A stretch of DNA of 6,966 bases from an uncultured Allobaculum sp. (GTDB lineage: Bacteria > Bacillota_I > Bacilli_A > Erysipelotrichales > Erysipelotrichaceae): the NCBI GenBank assembly GCA_948467695.1, contig CAOKFJ010000094.1, positions 1 through 6,966 on the forward strand, in the 5' to 3' direction. A program made the position numbers and the translations under genes. The notes beneath the pieces are model-generated. The model worked only from the letters and a program-made list of their open reading frames with translations, did not search any database and was not told the DNA's origin. Positions 5,720 through 6,966 of this stretch are shown here, one piece after another (within the stretch, counting starts at the first letter, position 1; the number at the start of each line of letters is the position of its first letter).

Positions 5720-6706
5720 TTAGTCGTGGTGGATAGCAGACTGAAGAGCTGTGGAGAGGGATTCTTTCAGCTCGATCGCTTCGATTGCAGCAGCTGCAAG
5801 GGGAGCAACGGAGAGAACAGTCATCTCGTCATACAGTTTTGCGTTTTCAGTCTGGTCGATTGTGTTGGTAACGATGAATTCGCTCAGTCCGGAGTTTTTC
5901 AGACGTTCAATAGCCGGTCCGGAAAGTACGCCGTGTGCGCATGCAGCGATAACTTCTTTTGCACCTTTTTCGTACAGCATATTGATACCGCTGGTCAGAG
6001 TGCCGGCTGTATCAACCATGTCATCGATGACAACAGCAACTTTGCCGTCAACTTCACCAAGCAGGTTCATAGCAACAGCAACGTTCGGTTTCGGACGGCG
6101 TTTGTCGATGATGGCAACGGGTGCGCCGAGTTTGTCGGCAAGACGACGTGCGCGAACAGTTCCGCCGTGGTCCGGGGAAACAACAACGATGTCTTCGAGG
6201 CTGAGTCCGGGTTTCGCTGTGAGGTACTCAGCAATCAGAGACAGTGTGTTGATGTCGTCTGCAGGGATATCGAAGTAGCCCTGAATCTGTGCAGCGTGGA
6301 GGTCCATAGTGATGACGCGGTCAGCACCTGCACGTTCGAGCATCGTAGCAACGAGTTTCGAAGAAATAGGCTGTCTGGGTTTCGCTTTGCGGTCCTGACG
6401 GGCATAGCCGAAATAAGGGATTACGCAGTTGATGGTGCGGGCAGACGCGCGTTTGCATGCGTCGATACCGATCAGCAGTTCCATCAGATTGTCGTTGACA
6501 GGACGGTTTGTGCTCTGCACGAAAAATACATCTTTTCCGCGTACCGATTCGCCAAGTTCAACAAGGATTTCTCCATCAGCGAAGTGGTGAACTTCACATT
6601 TTCCCATCGGGATTTCGAGGATCTCGCAAATTTCTCTGGTCAGATCGCGACTCGAAGTCAACGCAAATACAACTGTCGAATCTTTCAATTCTTCTTTGTT
6701 TAACAT
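5720..6706 (-). CDS. prs: Ribose-phosphate pyrophosphokinase (PRPP synthetase)
   Basis: This enzyme transfers pyrophosphate from ATP to ribose 5-phosphate, giving PRPP for purine, pyrimidine, NAD, histidine and tryptophan synthesis. The 328 residues fit a class I, phosphate-activated bacterial enzyme. Motifs are FADGE (42-46), the ATP-binding RQDRK (103-107), His137 in DLHAAQIQGYF, SPDHGG (177-182), the flexible-loop lysine and arginine in DKRRPKPN (201-208) and the PRPP-binding loop VVIDDMVDTAGTL (225-237). The ATG lies inside the upstream glmU-like gene and overlaps its stop by 7 nt. GGAAGGAACAGG lies just upstream, with its nearest AGG 9 nt from the ATG, so translational coupling is likely. 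The glmU-prs order is the same as in Bacillus. A strong hairpin terminator follows. Confidence 0.98.
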   Translation of the reverse strand: MLNKEELKDSTVVFALTSSRDLTREICEILEIPMGKCEVHHFADGEILVELGESVRGKDVFFVQSTNRPVNDNLMELLIGIDACKRASARTINCVIPYFGYARQDRKAKPRQPISSKLVATMLERAGADRVITMDLHAAQIQGYFDIPADDINTLSLIAEYLTAKPGLSLEDIVVVSPDHGGTVRARRLADKLGAPVAIIDKRRPKPNVAVAMNLLGEVDGKVAVVIDDMVDTAGTLTSGINMLYEKGAKEVIAACAHGVLSGPAIERLKNSGLSEFIVTNTIDQTENAKLYDEMTVLSVAPLAAAAIEAIELKESLSTALQSAIHHD

Positions 6707-6966
6707 TCTGAACTACCTGTTCCTTCCTTCCATACAGTGCTCTCGATTTTAGAGGCGGCCGGGATCACGGCGTTTTCCACCTTGCACATCTGCAGGCGGG
6801 ATCCATCGCCGATTTTGGAATCGCAGATCCATGTCTGCGGGAAAATTTCGACGAAGTCGCCGATTTCTGTTTTTCCAAGAATTTCCGTATCGGGATAGAT
6901 AACCACGTCATGACCGATTACGACATCCTGTCCGATCACGGTGCGGTTCGGATCGACGATCTGAAC
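6700..6966 (-). CDS. glmU: 3' end of a GlmU-like gene with a short beta-helix (partial)
   Basis: The frame is open from the window edge to TAA at 6700-6702, so 88 C-terminal residues are visible and the start lies outside. The sequence opens with VQIVDPNRTVIG and continues with hexapeptide repeats (VIGHDVVIYPDTEILGK, later SKIGDG). This matches the linker and the first turns of the left-handed beta-helix of GlmU. GlmU makes UDP-GlcNAc through an N-terminal uridylyltransferase and a C-terminal acetyltransferase. Its position directly before prs supports the name. The protein ends about where GlmU has GPFARLRPG, so the rest of the helix and the acetyltransferase active site (around His363 in E. 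coli numbering) are absent. Because prs begins inside the last codons, no remnant is hidden downstream. The GTG at 6937-6939 is an internal Val codon, not a start. Another short-tailed sugar nucleotidyltransferase is the alternative. Confidence 0.75.
   Translation of the reverse strand, partial: VQIVDPNRTVIGQDVVIGHDVVIYPDTEILGKTEIGDFVEIFPQTWICDSKIGDGSRLQMCKVENAVIPAASKIESTVWKEGTGSSEC

Noticed and set aside
5726..6703. Plus-strand open frame of 325 codons antisense to nearly all of prs
   Set aside because: Same effect of codon bias: prs carries every PRPP synthetase motif, and the antisense product is Cys/Phe-rich with no domain.
6700..6939. Separate small gene of 79 codons starting at a GTG
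   Set aside because: The frame stays open upstream to the window edge with GlmU-like sequence (VQIVDPNRT), so the GTG is an internal Val codon of a longer gene.

Overview
The window looks like ordinary chromosome from a low-to-moderate GC Gram-positive bacterium (Bacillota). The pointers are a type I methionine aminopeptidase with an N-terminal SEC-C zinc knuckle, a GtaB-type GalU, strong Shine-Dalgarno sites, consensus sigma-A-like promoters, and the glmU-prs gene order known from Bacillus. A Clostridia- or Erysipelotrichia-like lineage is my guess, not something the sequence proves. All genes are housekeeping genes. I see no mobile element, CRISPR array, tRNA, rRNA or defence system.

Layout. 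Positions 1-375 carry no convincing gene; they hold inverted repeats and a possible promoter reading leftward out of the window. An intrinsic terminator at 376-417 closes a leftward operon whose order of transcription is prfA (release factor 1), prmC (the methyltransferase that modifies release factors) and map (methionine aminopeptidase), at 3343-526. The genes are packed tightly, with a 4-nt ATGA overlap and then a 2-nt gap. A 486-bp divergent spacer (3344-3829) holds the prfA promoter on one side and the galU promoter and leader on the other. Rightward, galU (UTP-glucose-1-phosphate uridylyltransferase) and tatD (metal-dependent DNase) form a two-gene operon with an ATGA overlap, ending in a perfect hairpin at 5516-5560. 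A second large hairpin (5633-5687) serves the convergent leftward gene prs (PRPP synthetase). prs is preceded, with a 7-nt overlap, by the 3' end of a glmU-like gene that runs off the right edge.

How the genes fit together. RF1 terminates translation at UAA and UAG. PrmC methylates the glutamine of its GGQ motif. MetAP trims the initiator methionine from new chains, so the left operon joins steps at both ends of protein synthesis. GalU makes UDP-glucose for envelope glycans, GlmU makes UDP-GlcNAc, and Prs supplies PRPP for nucleotides.

Most worth checking: (1) the glmU-like gene stops where the left-handed beta-helix should continue, so the acetyltransferase active site is missing; (2) RF1 has Gln198 where the family has the His that stacks on the stop codon; (3) TatD lacks the His of its GxHP motif. 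No new multi-gene system is evident.
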